From assembly GCF_030649675.1 (NCBI RefSeq), contig NZ_JAUTDR010000008.1, forward strand, positions 62,001-126,000: a DNA stretch of 64,000 bases, written 5' to 3'. Position 1 is the first letter of the stretch; every line of letters begins with the position of its first letter. The position numbers and the translations under genes are program-made. This document shows, piece by piece, positions 7,983 to 15,748 of the stretch. The notes under the pieces are model-generated. The model saw only the letters and a list, made by a program, of their open reading frames with translations, searched no databases and was not told the origin of the DNA. This DNA comes from Haliea sp. E1-2-M8. Lineage in GTDB: Bacteria > Pseudomonadota > Gammaproteobacteria > Pseudomonadales > Halieaceae.

Positions 7983-10868
7983 ATGCAAACAGATATCACC
8001 CCCGCCGGCGGCGCTCAGGCCGGCCGTTCCACAACTGACGCACAACCGGTTACTGGCAGTATTGCCGCCACTGCTCCCGGCCAGCTGCGGGTCATCAAGC
8101 GCAACGGTACCGTGGTGTCCTTCGAGGAGAGCAAGATCTCGGTGGCGATCACCAAGGCCTTCCTCGCCGTCGAAGGGGGCACCGCCGCCGCATCGACCCG
8201 CATCCACGAGACCGTGGCCAAGCTGACTGACCAGGTCGCCAATACTTTCCGCCGGCGCATGCCCTCCGGGGGCACGGTGCATATAGAGGATATCCAGGAC
8301 CAGGTCGAACTGGCCCTGATGCGCGCCGGCGAGCACAAGATCGCCCGCGACTACGTTATCTATCGCGAGGAGCAGGCGCGCAAACGCGCCGCCCGCAAGG
8401 CGCTGTCCCCGGCCGCCCAGGAGGCCGCCGGCAACATCAGCGTGGTGCAGATCGACGGCAGCCGCGCACCGCTGGATCTGGAGCGCCTGCACACCATCGT
8501 CACCGAGGCCTGCAGCAACCTGTCCGACGTCAGCAGCAGCCAGATCATCGACGAGGCCCTGCGCAACCTCTACGACGGCGTCACTGCCGCGGAGCTCTCC
8601 ACCTCGCTGGTGATCACCGCCCGCACCATGATCGAGAAGGAACCCAACTACACCTACGTGGCCGCCCGCCTGCTGTGCGACAACCTGCGCGCCGAGGCAC
8701 TCAACTTTCTCGGCGTGGCGGCATCGGCTACCCAGGCCGACATGGCGGAACTGTATGCCCGGGCCCTGCCCGCCTATGTCGAGCGCGGCATTGAGCTGGA
8801 ACTGCTGGATCCGGCCCTGCGGCAATTCGACCTGGAGCGGCTGGGCCGCGCCCTGCTGCCGGAACGGGACCTGCAATTCACCTACCTGGGACTGCAGACC
8901 CTGTACGACCGCTATTTCATCCACAGCAATGACGTCCGCATCGAACTGCCGCAGGTGTTCTTCATGCGCGTCGCCATGGGGCTGGCCAATGCAGAAGCCG
9001 ACCGCGATGCCCGCGCCATCGAGTTCTACGAGCTGCTGTCGTCCTTTGACTACATGAGCTCCACCCCCACCCTGTTCAATGCCGGCACCCTGCGCCCGCA
9101 GCTGTCGTCCTGCTACCTGACCACGGTCCCGGACGACCTGCACGGGATTTTCGGCGCCATCCAGGACAATGCCATGCTGTCCAAGTTCGCCGGCGGCCTC
9201 GGCAATGACTGGACTCCGGTGCGGGCCCTGGGCTCCTACATCAAGGGTACCAACGGCAAGAGCCAGGGCGTGGTCCCCTTCCTCAAGGTGGTGAACGATA
9301 CCGCGGTGGCAGTCAACCAGGGCGGCAAGCGCAAGGGTGCGGTCTGCGCCTACCTGGAGACCTGGCACCTGGACATCGAGGAATTTGTCGAGCTGCGCAA
9401 GAATACCGGCGACGACCGCCGCCGCACCCACGACATGAACTCTGCCAACTGGATTCCCGACCTGTTCATGAAGCGGGTGTTCGACGACGGCGAGTGGACC
9501 CTGTTCTCCCCCAACGACGTGCCGGACCTGCATGATCTTTACGGCAAGCCCTTTGAGGAGCGCTATTCGTTTTATGAAGAGCAGGCCCGCAGTGGCAAGC
9601 TGAAGCTGCACAAGACCGTGCGCGCCCAGAACCTGTGGCGCAAGATGCTGGCCATGCTGTTCGAGACCGGGCACCCCTGGATGGCGTTCAAGGACCCCTG
9701 CAACCTGCGCTCACCGCAGCAGCATGCGGGCGTCGTGCACTCCTCCAACCTGTGCACCGAAATCACCCTGAACACCAGCAAGGATGAGGTTGCGGTCTGC
9801 AACCTGGGCTCCATCAACCTGCCCCAGCACATCGATGACAGCCGCCTCAACCTGGACAAGCTGCGCAAGACCGTGCGCACCGCGGTGCGGATGCTCGACA
9901 ACGTGATCGACATCAACTACTACTCGGTGCCCCAGGCCGAGCGCTCGAACCTGCGCCACCGGCCGGTGGGCCTGGGCCTGATGGGCTTCCAGGACGCCCT
10001 CTACAAGCAGCATCTGGCCTACGGCTCCGACGCCGCGGTGGGCTTTGCCGACCGTTCCATGGAGGCGATCAGCTATTTCGCCATCGAGGCGTCCAGCGAG
10101 CTGGCGGCGGAGCGCGGCGCCTACTCCAGCTACGAGGGCTCGCTCTGGAGCCAGGGCGTTTTCCCGATCGACTCCCTGGACATCCTGGTGCGGCACCGCG
10201 GCGCCGACTATATCCAGGTGGACCGCAGCACCTCCCTGGACTGGGATGCCCTGCGGGCAGTGGTGAAGAGCCAGGGCATGCGCAACTCCAACGTGATGGC
10301 CATTGCGCCGACGGCGACCATCGCCAACATCACCGGCGTGTCGCAGTCCATCGAACCGACCTACCAGAACCTGTACGTCAAATCGAATCTGTCCGGCGAG
10401 TTCACCGTGGTCAACCCCTACCTGGTCGACGACCTCAAGGCGCGCGGCCTGTGGGATGGCGTCATGGTCAACGACCTCAAATACTACGACGGCAGCGTCC
10501 AGGCCATCGATCGCATCCCGCAGGACCTGAAAGCGATCTACGCCACCGCCTTCGAGGTGGAGCCACGCTGGCTGGTGGATGCGGCCAGCCGGCGCCAGAA
10601 GTGGATCGACCAGGCCCAGTCCCTGAACCTGTACATCAACAACGCCAGCGGCAAGAAACTCGATGTCACCTACCGCATGGCCTGGTACAGCGGCCTGAAG
10701 ACCACCTATTACCTGCGCTCCCTGGCGGCTACCGGAACGGAGAAATCCACCATCAGCACCGGCAACCTGAACAAGGTCGCCTCCGGCGGAGGCGGACAGG
10801 CGGCGGGGCCAGCCCCGGTGCCCGCGGCCTGCTCCCTGGATGACCCTGATTGCGAGGCCTGCCAGTAG
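7983..10868 (+). CDS. nrdA: Class Ia ribonucleotide reductase, alpha subunit
   Basis: 961 residues; ATG 7983 has GGAG (7974-7977) upstream and gives a length close to Pseudomonas NrdA. Two N-terminal ATP-cone regions are visible: VIKRNGTVVSFEESKISVAI and a more divergent second copy, VVQIDGSRAPLDLERLHTIV. Catalytic residues: Cys377 (SSCYLTT), Asn589-x-Cys591-x-Glu593 (NLCTEI) and Cys606 (VCNLGS), plus the C-terminal redox pair in CSLDDPDCEACQ. It reduces ribonucleoside diphosphates to deoxyribonucleotides using the NrdB radical. The first cone is the likely dATP-sensing site. Transcribed with nrdB after 51 bp, behind NrdR and DnaA sites. Confidence 0.97.
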   Translation: MQTDITPAGGAQAGRSTTDAQPVTGSIAATAPGQLRVIKRNGTVVSFEESKISVAITKAFLAVEGGTAAASTRIHETVAKLTDQVANTFRRRMPSGGTVHIEDIQDQVELALMRAGEHKIARDYVIYREEQARKRAARKALSPAAQEAAGNISVVQIDGSRAPLDLERLHTIVTEACSNLSDVSSSQIIDEALRNLYDGVTAAELSTSLVITARTMIEKEPNYTYVAARLLCDNLRAEALNFLGVAASATQADMAELYARALPAYVERGIELELLDPALRQFDLERLGRALLPERDLQFTYLGLQTLYDRYFIHSNDVRIELPQVFFMRVAMGLANAEADRDARAIEFYELLSSFDYMSSTPTLFNAGTLRPQLSSCYLTTVPDDLHGIFGAIQDNAMLSKFAGGLGNDWTPVRALGSYIKGTNGKSQGVVPFLKVVNDTAVAVNQGGKRKGAVCAYLETWHLDIEEFVELRKNTGDDRRRTHDMNSANWIPDLFMKRVFDDGEWTLFSPNDVPDLHDLYGKPFEERYSFYEEQARSGKLKLHKTVRAQNLWRKMLAMLFETGHPWMAFKDPCNLRSPQQHAGVVHSSNLCTEITLNTSKDEVAVCNLGSINLPQHIDDSRLNLDKLRKTVRTAVRMLDNVIDINYYSVPQAERSNLRHRPVGLGLMGFQDALYKQHLAYGSDAAVGFADRSMEAISYFAIEASSELAAERGAYSSYEGSLWSQGVFPIDSLDILVRHRGADYIQVDRSTSLDWDALRAVVKSQGMRNSNVMAIAPTATIANITGVSQSIEPTYQNLYVKSNLSGEFTVVNPYLVDDLKARGLWDGVMVNDLKYYDGSVQAIDRIPQDLKAIYATAFEVEPRWLVDAASRRQKWIDQAQSLNLYINNASGKKLDVTYRMAWYSGLKTTYYLRSLAATGTEKSTISTGNLNKVASGGGGQAAGPAPVPAACSLDDPDCEACQ

Positions 10869-10919
10869 GCGGGCCGGGCACCTGGTTGAGATCACAGTTA
10901 AACAGAAGGACAGCACAGT

Positions 10920-12191
10920 ATGTTGAGTTGGGACGACTACCACAGCGAAGAGGCTATCAGCACGGCGACCGCCAGGCAGGTACCGCCACCTCCGCCACCG
11001 CGGGAAGAGCCGGTAATGACTGCGGCGCCGCTGCCCACCGAGGCGACAACTTCAGCCGCGCCGGTCGCTGCCGATGCGGCGGACGCGGCAGCGGCGGAGA
11101 ACATCGCGGCGGCGGCAAAAGCCCTGGAAAAACTGAACCTTGCCGCCGCCCTGGAAGAACTGGAGATGGGTGCGGCCCGGGTTTCGGTAGATGAGAAGGC
11201 GATGATCAACTGCCGCGCCGACCTCAACCAGCTGGTGCCTTTCAAGTATGACTGGGCCTGGCAGAAGTACATCGACGGCTGCGCCAACCACTGGATGCCG
11301 CAGGAAATCAACATGACGGCCGACGTCGCCACCTGGAAGAGCCCCGAGGGGCTGTCCGAGGACGAGCGCCGCATCGTCATGCGCAGCCTGGGTTACTTCT
11401 CCACCGCCGACTCCCTGGTCGCCAACAATCTGGTGCTGGCGATCTATCGCCTGATCACCAACCCGGAATGCCGCCAATACCTGCTGCGCCAGGCATTCGA
11501 GGAAGCCATCCACACCCACGCCTACCAGTACTGCATTGAGTCCCTGGGCATGGACGAGGGCGCGGTATTCAATATGTACCGGGAAGTGCCCTCGGTGGCC
11601 AAGAAGGCGGCCTGGAGCATCAGCCACACCCACGAAATCTCGGACCCCACCTTCAACACCGGCACGGTCGAGAACGACCAGACCCTGTTGCGCAACCTGA
11701 TCGGCTTCTACGCCGTGACCGAAGGCATTTTCTTCTACTGCGGCTTTACCCAGATCCTTTCCATGGGCCGCCGCAACAAGATGACCGGCGTCGCCGAGCA
11801 GTTCCAGTACATCCTGCGCGATGAATCCATGCACCTGAACTTCGGCATCGACGTCATCAACCAGATCAAGCTGGAAAACCCCCACCTGTGGACCGCGCAG
11901 TTTCAGCAGGAAGTCATCCTGATGATCCTGGAAGGCACCCAACTGGAAATCGAGTACGCTCGCGACACCATGCCCCGCGGCGTGCTGGGGATGAACGCGG
12001 CGATGATGGAGGAGTACCTGCACTTCATCGCCAACCGTCGCCTTTCGCAGCTGGGCCTGCCGGAGCAGTTCCCGGGGGCGCAGAATCCATTCCCGTGGAT
12101 GTCCGAGATCATGGACCTGCGCAAGGAGAAGAACTTCTTCGAGACCCGGGTGATCGAATACCAGACGGGCGGCGCACTGAATTGGGACTGA
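10920..12191 (+). CDS. nrdB: Class Ia ribonucleotide reductase, beta subunit (diiron-tyrosyl radical)
   Basis: 423 residues from ATG 10920 with AGAAGGA upstream. The ferritin-like R2 core shows metal and radical residues in [10 protein letters not shown] (Glu195, His198, radical Tyr202), EGIFFYCGF and [10 protein letters not shown]. The first 85 residues are a Pro- and Ala-rich linker of low complexity absent from E. coli NrdB but resembling the Pseudomonas-type extension. The C-terminus, [10 protein letters not shown], is the conserved tail that docks on NrdA. Expressed with nrdA; a 61-residue ORF follows after 21 bp. Confidence 0.97.
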   Translation: MLSWDDYHSEEAISTATARQVPPPPPPREEPVMTAAPLPTEATTSAAPVAADAADAAAAENIAAAAKALEKLNLAAALEELEMGAARVSVDEKAMINCRADLNQLVPFKYDWAWQKYIDGCANHWMPQEINMTADVATWKSPEGLSEDERRIVMRSLGYFSTADSLVANNLVLAIYRLITNPECRQYLLRQAFEEAIHTHAYQYCIESLGMDEGAVFNMYREVPSVAKKAAWSISHTHEISDPTFNTGTVENDQTLLRNLIGFYAVTEGIFFYCGFTQILSMGRRNKMTGVAEQFQYILRDESMHLNFGIDVINQIKLENPHLWTAQFQQEVILMILEGTQLEIEYARDTMPRGVLGMNAAMMEEYLHFIANRRLSQLGLPEQFPGAQNPFPWMSEIMDLRKEKNFFETRVIEYQTGGALNWD

Positions 12192-12212
12192 CCCACCAAC
12201 CGAGGATCTGAT

Positions 12213-12398
12213 ATGGAAAACCGCGACAACAATCCAAAGGACAGCGAAACGGTCCTGATGGCGCTGGACCAGATCAGCCAGACCATCGATGTCATGACCA
12301 GCGTGATTGGCCGCCTGCGCACCCATGTGCAGGAGCAGGCTGCCAGCCGGCAAAACGAACTGCAGGCGGAAATGCAGGCCGACCGGGTGCTGCACTGA
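12213..12398 (+). CDS. Small coiled-coil protein downstream of nrdB, function unknown
   Basis: 61 residues, ATG 12213 preceded by GAGG (12202-12205), 21 bp after the nrdB stop and just before a strong terminator, so it is the last gene of the nrdAB transcript. The sequence is hydrophilic with heptad-like spacing (VLMALDQISQTIDVMTSVI then RLRTHVQEQAASRQNELQA), suggesting one or two amphipathic helices. There is no signal peptide, Cys or membrane segment. I do not recognise a family. Its position suggests a link with ribonucleotide reductase, but that is inference. Confidence 0.65.
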   Translation: MENRDNNPKDSETVLMALDQISQTIDVMTSVIGRLRTHVQEQAASRQNELQAEMQADRVLH

Positions 12399-12422
12399 GC
12401 TGCGGCACTGCGAGTTTCTCTC

Positions 12423-12455
12423 CGGGCGCGGTTGCCGCGCCCGTTCTCCTTCTAC
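12423..12455 (+). terminator. Terminator of the nrdAB operon
   Basis: A perfect 9-bp GC stem, CGGGCGCGG (12423-12431) / CCGCGCCCG (12435-12443), with a TTG loop is followed by TTCTCCTTCT. It is strong by stem and moderate by its pyrimidine tail. Confidence 0.65.
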
Positions 12456-12480
12456 CCTGTTCCAATCTCACCATACTTCC

Positions 12481-13167
12481 TTAACGCAGCTCCGCCCGGC
12501 GCCGCAACAGGAACCTCTGCTCGTCTTCATCGCGGAAACAGGGCACCTCCGGCGGCGGACCAGCGCACGCCAGCACCTGGACTACCTCGCCCAGCACGAC
12601 CTCTGTGATCAGGGGCAGGTCGAGATTGCCAATCTCCTCGAGGGGAATCCATTGCAGCTGCGACAGCTCATCCGAAGCGCGGGAAAAATCGTCCGGATCG
12701 CCGGCGACCGCAGACACATCCACCAGGAAAAAGCGTGCATCAAAGCGCCGCGGTGGACCCACCGGGGTGATCGCCCGGAACACATAGCGAAAGGCAGCCG
12801 CGCAGGGCAGGTGGCCGGTGGCACGAAAATCCTCCCAGTCCGCCGGCACCGGGCCGGCCCACTCCCCGGGTGTTCCCAGCACCAGGCCGGACTCCTCCCA
12901 GACCTCGCGTATGGCGGCCGCCTGCAGGGCGTGTACCCGTTCCGCCGCCGCCCCTTCCGCCAGCCGCGATGCGCACACATCCCCTACCCCTCCCGCCAGG
13001 GGCACCCGCGCATCAGCGGGGTCCACGGCGCCGCCGGGAAAGACGAATTTGCTGGGCATGAATACTGCCTTCGCCCCGCGCTGTCCCATCAACACCTGCG
13101 GGCGGGTAGTTCTGTCGCGAACCAGGATAACCGTGGCGGCATCGCGCACCGGTACGCCAACGGTCAT
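12481..13167 (-). CDS. Nudix hydrolase family protein
   Basis: 228 residues. The Nudix signature is recognisable but interrupted: FVFPGGAVDPADAR, then about 30 inserted residues, then AAIREVWEESGLVLG, which supplies the REVWEESG metal-binding helix. A similar insertion is seen in NUDT19/CoA-diphosphatase-like members. Such enzymes cleave nucleoside diphosphate-X compounds; the substrate cannot be told from sequence. RFFLVDVS and ELSQLQWIPLEEI fit the Nudix fold. It is convergent with the nrdAB operon and not obviously in an operon of its own. Confidence 0.85.
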   Translation of the reverse strand: MTVGVPVRDAATVILVRDRTTRPQVLMGQRGAKAVFMPSKFVFPGGAVDPADARVPLAGGVGDVCASRLAEGAAAERVHALQAAAIREVWEESGLVLGTPGEWAGPVPADWEDFRATGHLPCAAAFRYVFRAITPVGPPRRFDARFFLVDVSAVAGDPDDFSRASDELSQLQWIPLEEIGNLDLPLITEVVLGEVVQVLACAGPPPEVPCFRDEDEQRFLLRRRAELR

Positions 13168-13312
13168 GCTCCCTGCCGCTCCCGCCTACAGACTCCAGTC
13201 ACCATTTTATGCTCCTCCCCGAGGTCCAACCCAGTATAAACGGTTGCGCCGGCAGGATCTGTGTCACCCCGTGCCGGCGGAAGCACAAGCCCGGGTTTTC
13301 GTCGGTTTTTCT

Positions 13313-13341
13313 TTAACCTGGCGGCAGTTATTGCCTATACT
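13313..13341 (+). promoter_or_regulatory. Candidate promoter for the PA2779-like operon
   Basis: TTAACC (13313-13318) and TATACT (13336-13341), 17-bp spacer, 33 bp before the ATG of the PA2779-like gene. Confidence 0.5.
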
Positions 13342-13373
13342 CTGCGCTCAACGCCATCAGACGAGGACGTACC

Positions 13374-13748
13374 ATGTTGAAATCCCGATTGTTTGTCATG
13401 CTGCAGATCGTTGCATTGCTGGTCGCCAGCACGATGGGGACAGCACAGGCTGCTGTCATCGGCAATGCGGAGCACTTCGCCCAACAGGACCGCAGCCAAC
13501 AGCTCGCACAGATTGATGCGGTACTGGCCAGGGACGCCGTCCAGCAACAGATGGTCGCCATGGGCGTCAGCCATGCGGATGCCATGGAGCGCATTGGCGC
13601 CCTGTCCAACGCCGAGTTGCAGCAGTTGGCGCAGAGCCTCGACACGCTGCCCGCCGGCGGCAGTGCCCTGGGTGTCCTCGGCGCCCTGTTCCTGGTTCTG
13701 TTGGTGCTGGAAATCCTCGGCGTGACCAACGTCTTCAGCGGGATTTGA
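13374..13748 (+). CDS. PA2779-family small membrane protein
   Basis: 124 residues. A signal peptide (MLKSRLFVMLQIVALLVAST, cleavage near AQA-A) and a C-terminal hydrophobic helix (GVLGALFLVLLVLEILGVTN) flank a helical Gln-rich region with RSQQLAQIDAVLARDAVQQQ. This layout matches the PA2779 family, regularly found next to PA2778-type cysteine peptidases; the same partner follows here after 60 bp. Molecular function is not established. Probably anchored in the inner membrane with a periplasmic helical domain. Confidence 0.75.
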   Translation: MLKSRLFVMLQIVALLVASTMGTAQAAVIGNAEHFAQQDRSQQLAQIDAVLARDAVQQQMVAMGVSHADAMERIGALSNAELQQLAQSLDTLPAGGSALGVLGALFLVLLVLEILGVTNVFSGI

Positions 13749-13808
13749 TGCATACGCCCAACACACCCTTCCCAGGGTCACCGCAGGGTAACTGACCAGG
13801 GGGTTGTC

Positions 13809-14789
13809 GTGGGTAGAAGCATCATGGCGCTGGCGCTGGTCACGCTGTTAGCCGCCTGCGCGTCTACCACTCCGCCACCACCCCGGCAAGCCGCGAGCGA
13901 GCTGGCAGCGGTGCCCTTCTTCCCCCAGACTGCCTACCAGTGCGGGCCAGCAGCCCTGGCCACGGTACTGGTGCACAGCGGGGTGGCCACCAGCCCCGAG
14001 ACGCTCGCTCCCCAGGTCTACCTGCCGGATCGCCAGGGCAGCCTGCAACTGGAACTGCAGGCAGCAACCCGCCGGGCCGGGCGCATTCCCTATACTCTCG
14101 ACACCAGCCCCGAGGCGCTGCTGGCAGAGCTTGCGGCCGGCAATCCGGTGCTGGTACTCCAGAACCTCGGGCTGCGCTCAATCCCCCGCTGGCACTATGC
14201 GGTCGTGGTAGGCTACGAGCCGACGCAACAGCGGGTCATTCTGCGCTCCGGGACCGAGCGGCGGCGGGAAGAACGCTGGTCCCGTTTCATGGCGAGTTGG
14301 GCGCGCGCGGGCTTCTGGGGGCTGGTCGTGCCGCCTCCCGGGGAGCTGCCGGCGAGCGCCAGCGCGGAAGGTATCGGGCCGGAGCTCGCCCGCCAGGAGG
14401 CGCAGCTGGAGCCGGCGCTTGCCCGGGCCGCCTGGGAACGTGCGCTGCTACGCTGGCCGGAGGACCCGGATATCCTCTTCGCCGCCGCCAATGCCCGCCG
14501 CATGGAGGCGGGCCCGGAGAGGGCGGCAACGCTGTACCAGCGCCTGCTGCGTCTGGCGCCTGCACATCAGGCCGCGCGCAACAACTTTGCCGACCTGCTG
14601 CTGCAGGCGGGCTGCCCGGCTGCCGCCGCCAGAATTATCGCACCCGCGCGTGCGGCTGCGCCCGGGCTTGCGCCGCCCGTCCGGGACGCCATAACAAGCA
14701 CCGCGGCTGCGATTGCCAGCCAGCTGACGGACAATGCAATCGACCCGGCTCACTGCCGGGCTCTAAGCGAGGACCTGCCCAAGCCATGA
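13809..14789 (+). CDS. PA2778-family lipoprotein: C39-like cysteine peptidase domain plus TPR
   Basis: 326 residues from GTG 13809, with AGGGGG at 13798-13803; ATG 13824 is possible. A lipobox LLAACAS implies a lipoprotein. The C39-like peptidase domain has the Cys motif AYQCGPAALATVL and the His motif RWHYAVVVGYE. The C-terminal half (about residues 190-325) is Ala-rich helical with TPR-like segments (DILFAAANARRMEAG, AARNNFADLLLQAGC). Family members process or tether envelope proteins, but targets are unknown. The stop overlaps the ATG of the dehalogenase gene (ATGA), so the two are translationally coupled. Confidence 0.8.
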   Translation: MGRSIMALALVTLLAACASTTPPPPRQAASELAAVPFFPQTAYQCGPAALATVLVHSGVATSPETLAPQVYLPDRQGSLQLELQAATRRAGRIPYTLDTSPEALLAELAAGNPVLVLQNLGLRSIPRWHYAVVVGYEPTQQRVILRSGTERRREERWSRFMASWARAGFWGLVVPPPGELPASASAEGIGPELARQEAQLEPALARAAWERALLRWPEDPDILFAAANARRMEAGPERAATLYQRLLRLAPAHQAARNNFADLLLQAGCPAAAARIIAPARAAAPGLAPPVRDAITSTAAAIASQLTDNAIDPAHCRALSEDLPKP

Positions 14790-15718
14790 CTACCGTTCTG
14801 CGCACACCGGACCAGAATTTTGCCGGGCTCCCCGACTTTCCCTGGGAACCCCGCTACCTGCAGTTTGCCGACAGTCGGCTCGGCCCCCTGCGCATGCACT
14901 ACCTCGATGAAGGGCCGCGCCAGGGGCCGGTGATACTGCTGCTGCACGGGGAGCCCAGTTGGTGCTTTCTCTATCGCCACATGATCCGCGACCTCACCGC
15001 GAGCGGCCTGCGCTGCGTAGCGCCGGACTTGATCGGGTTCGGGCGTTCGGACAAACCCGTGCAACGCAGCGACTACAGCTATGCCGGCCACGTCGCCCAG
15101 ATGGTGGAGTTCGTCAGCACACTGGATTTGCGGGACATCATCCTGGTCTGCCAGGACTGGGGCGGCCCGATCGGGCTGTCGGTTCTGGCGCAGATGCCGG
15201 AGCGCTTCCAGGCGGTGGTGGCCGCAAATACCCTGCTGCCCAACTGTGAGGGGCCACCCGCCGGGGTTGAGCCCTGGCCGGGAGACATTGTCACCCAGTG
15301 GGTCGCTGCGACCCAGGCGGCCACGGATCTGCCCATTGCCGATGTGGTCGCGGGGGTTTGCGTGGCCCCACTGTCCGCGGCCGTGCGCGCCGCCTATGAC
15401 GCGCCTTTCCCGACACCCGCCCACAAGGCAGCGGCGCTGGAGTTTCCCAATCTGATTCCGATCCGCGAGGAGATGCCCGGTGTCGCCGAGAACCGGCGCA
15501 CCTGGCGCCTGCTGGAGCAGTGGCAGAAGCCCTTTGTCACCGCCTTCAGCGATAGCGACCCGGCAACGGCTGCCTGGGCGGATGTATTCCGCCAGCGCAT
15601 ACCCGGCGCCCGGGGCCAGAACCACCCCGTAATCCGCGGTGCCGGCCACTTCCTGCAGGAGGAGCAGGGCCCCGCACTTGCCGCGGTGGTGGCCGAAGTG
15701 GCAAGCTCCCTGGCCTGA
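14786..15718 (+). CDS. Haloalkane dehalogenase (alpha/beta hydrolase)
   Basis: 310 residues from ATG 14786, with GAGGA upstream. Alpha/beta-hydrolase with the dehalogenase oxyanion segment HGEPSWCFLYRHM, nucleophile Asp124 in CQDWGGPIGL (Asp rather than Ser, as in haloalkane dehalogenases) and catalytic His288 in GAGHFLQEE. The length and Trp-Gly-Gly elbow fit subfamily I (DhlA/DhmA-like). It would hydrolyse carbon-halogen bonds in haloalkanes to alcohol plus halide; the true substrate is unknown, and many marine members are of unclear role. Coupled to the C39-like gene upstream, with an SLC13-type permease 30 bp downstream. Confidence 0.85.
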   Translation: MTTVLRTPDQNFAGLPDFPWEPRYLQFADSRLGPLRMHYLDEGPRQGPVILLLHGEPSWCFLYRHMIRDLTASGLRCVAPDLIGFGRSDKPVQRSDYSYAGHVAQMVEFVSTLDLRDIILVCQDWGGPIGLSVLAQMPERFQAVVAANTLLPNCEGPPAGVEPWPGDIVTQWVAATQAATDLPIADVVAGVCVAPLSAAVRAAYDAPFPTPAHKAAALEFPNLIPIREEMPGVAENRRTWRLLEQWQKPFVTAFSDSDPATAAWADVFRQRIPGARGQNHPVIRGAGHFLQEEQGPALAAVVAEVASSLA

Positions 15719-15748
15719 ATCACCCTTTCCAGCGCGGGCAGCCACGCC

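Noticed and set aside
13940-14785. Upstream extension of the dehalogenase frame to about 592 residues
   Set aside because: The extension lies inside the C39-like lipoprotein gene in another frame; the true start at 14786 has a ribosome-binding site and a family-typical N-terminus.
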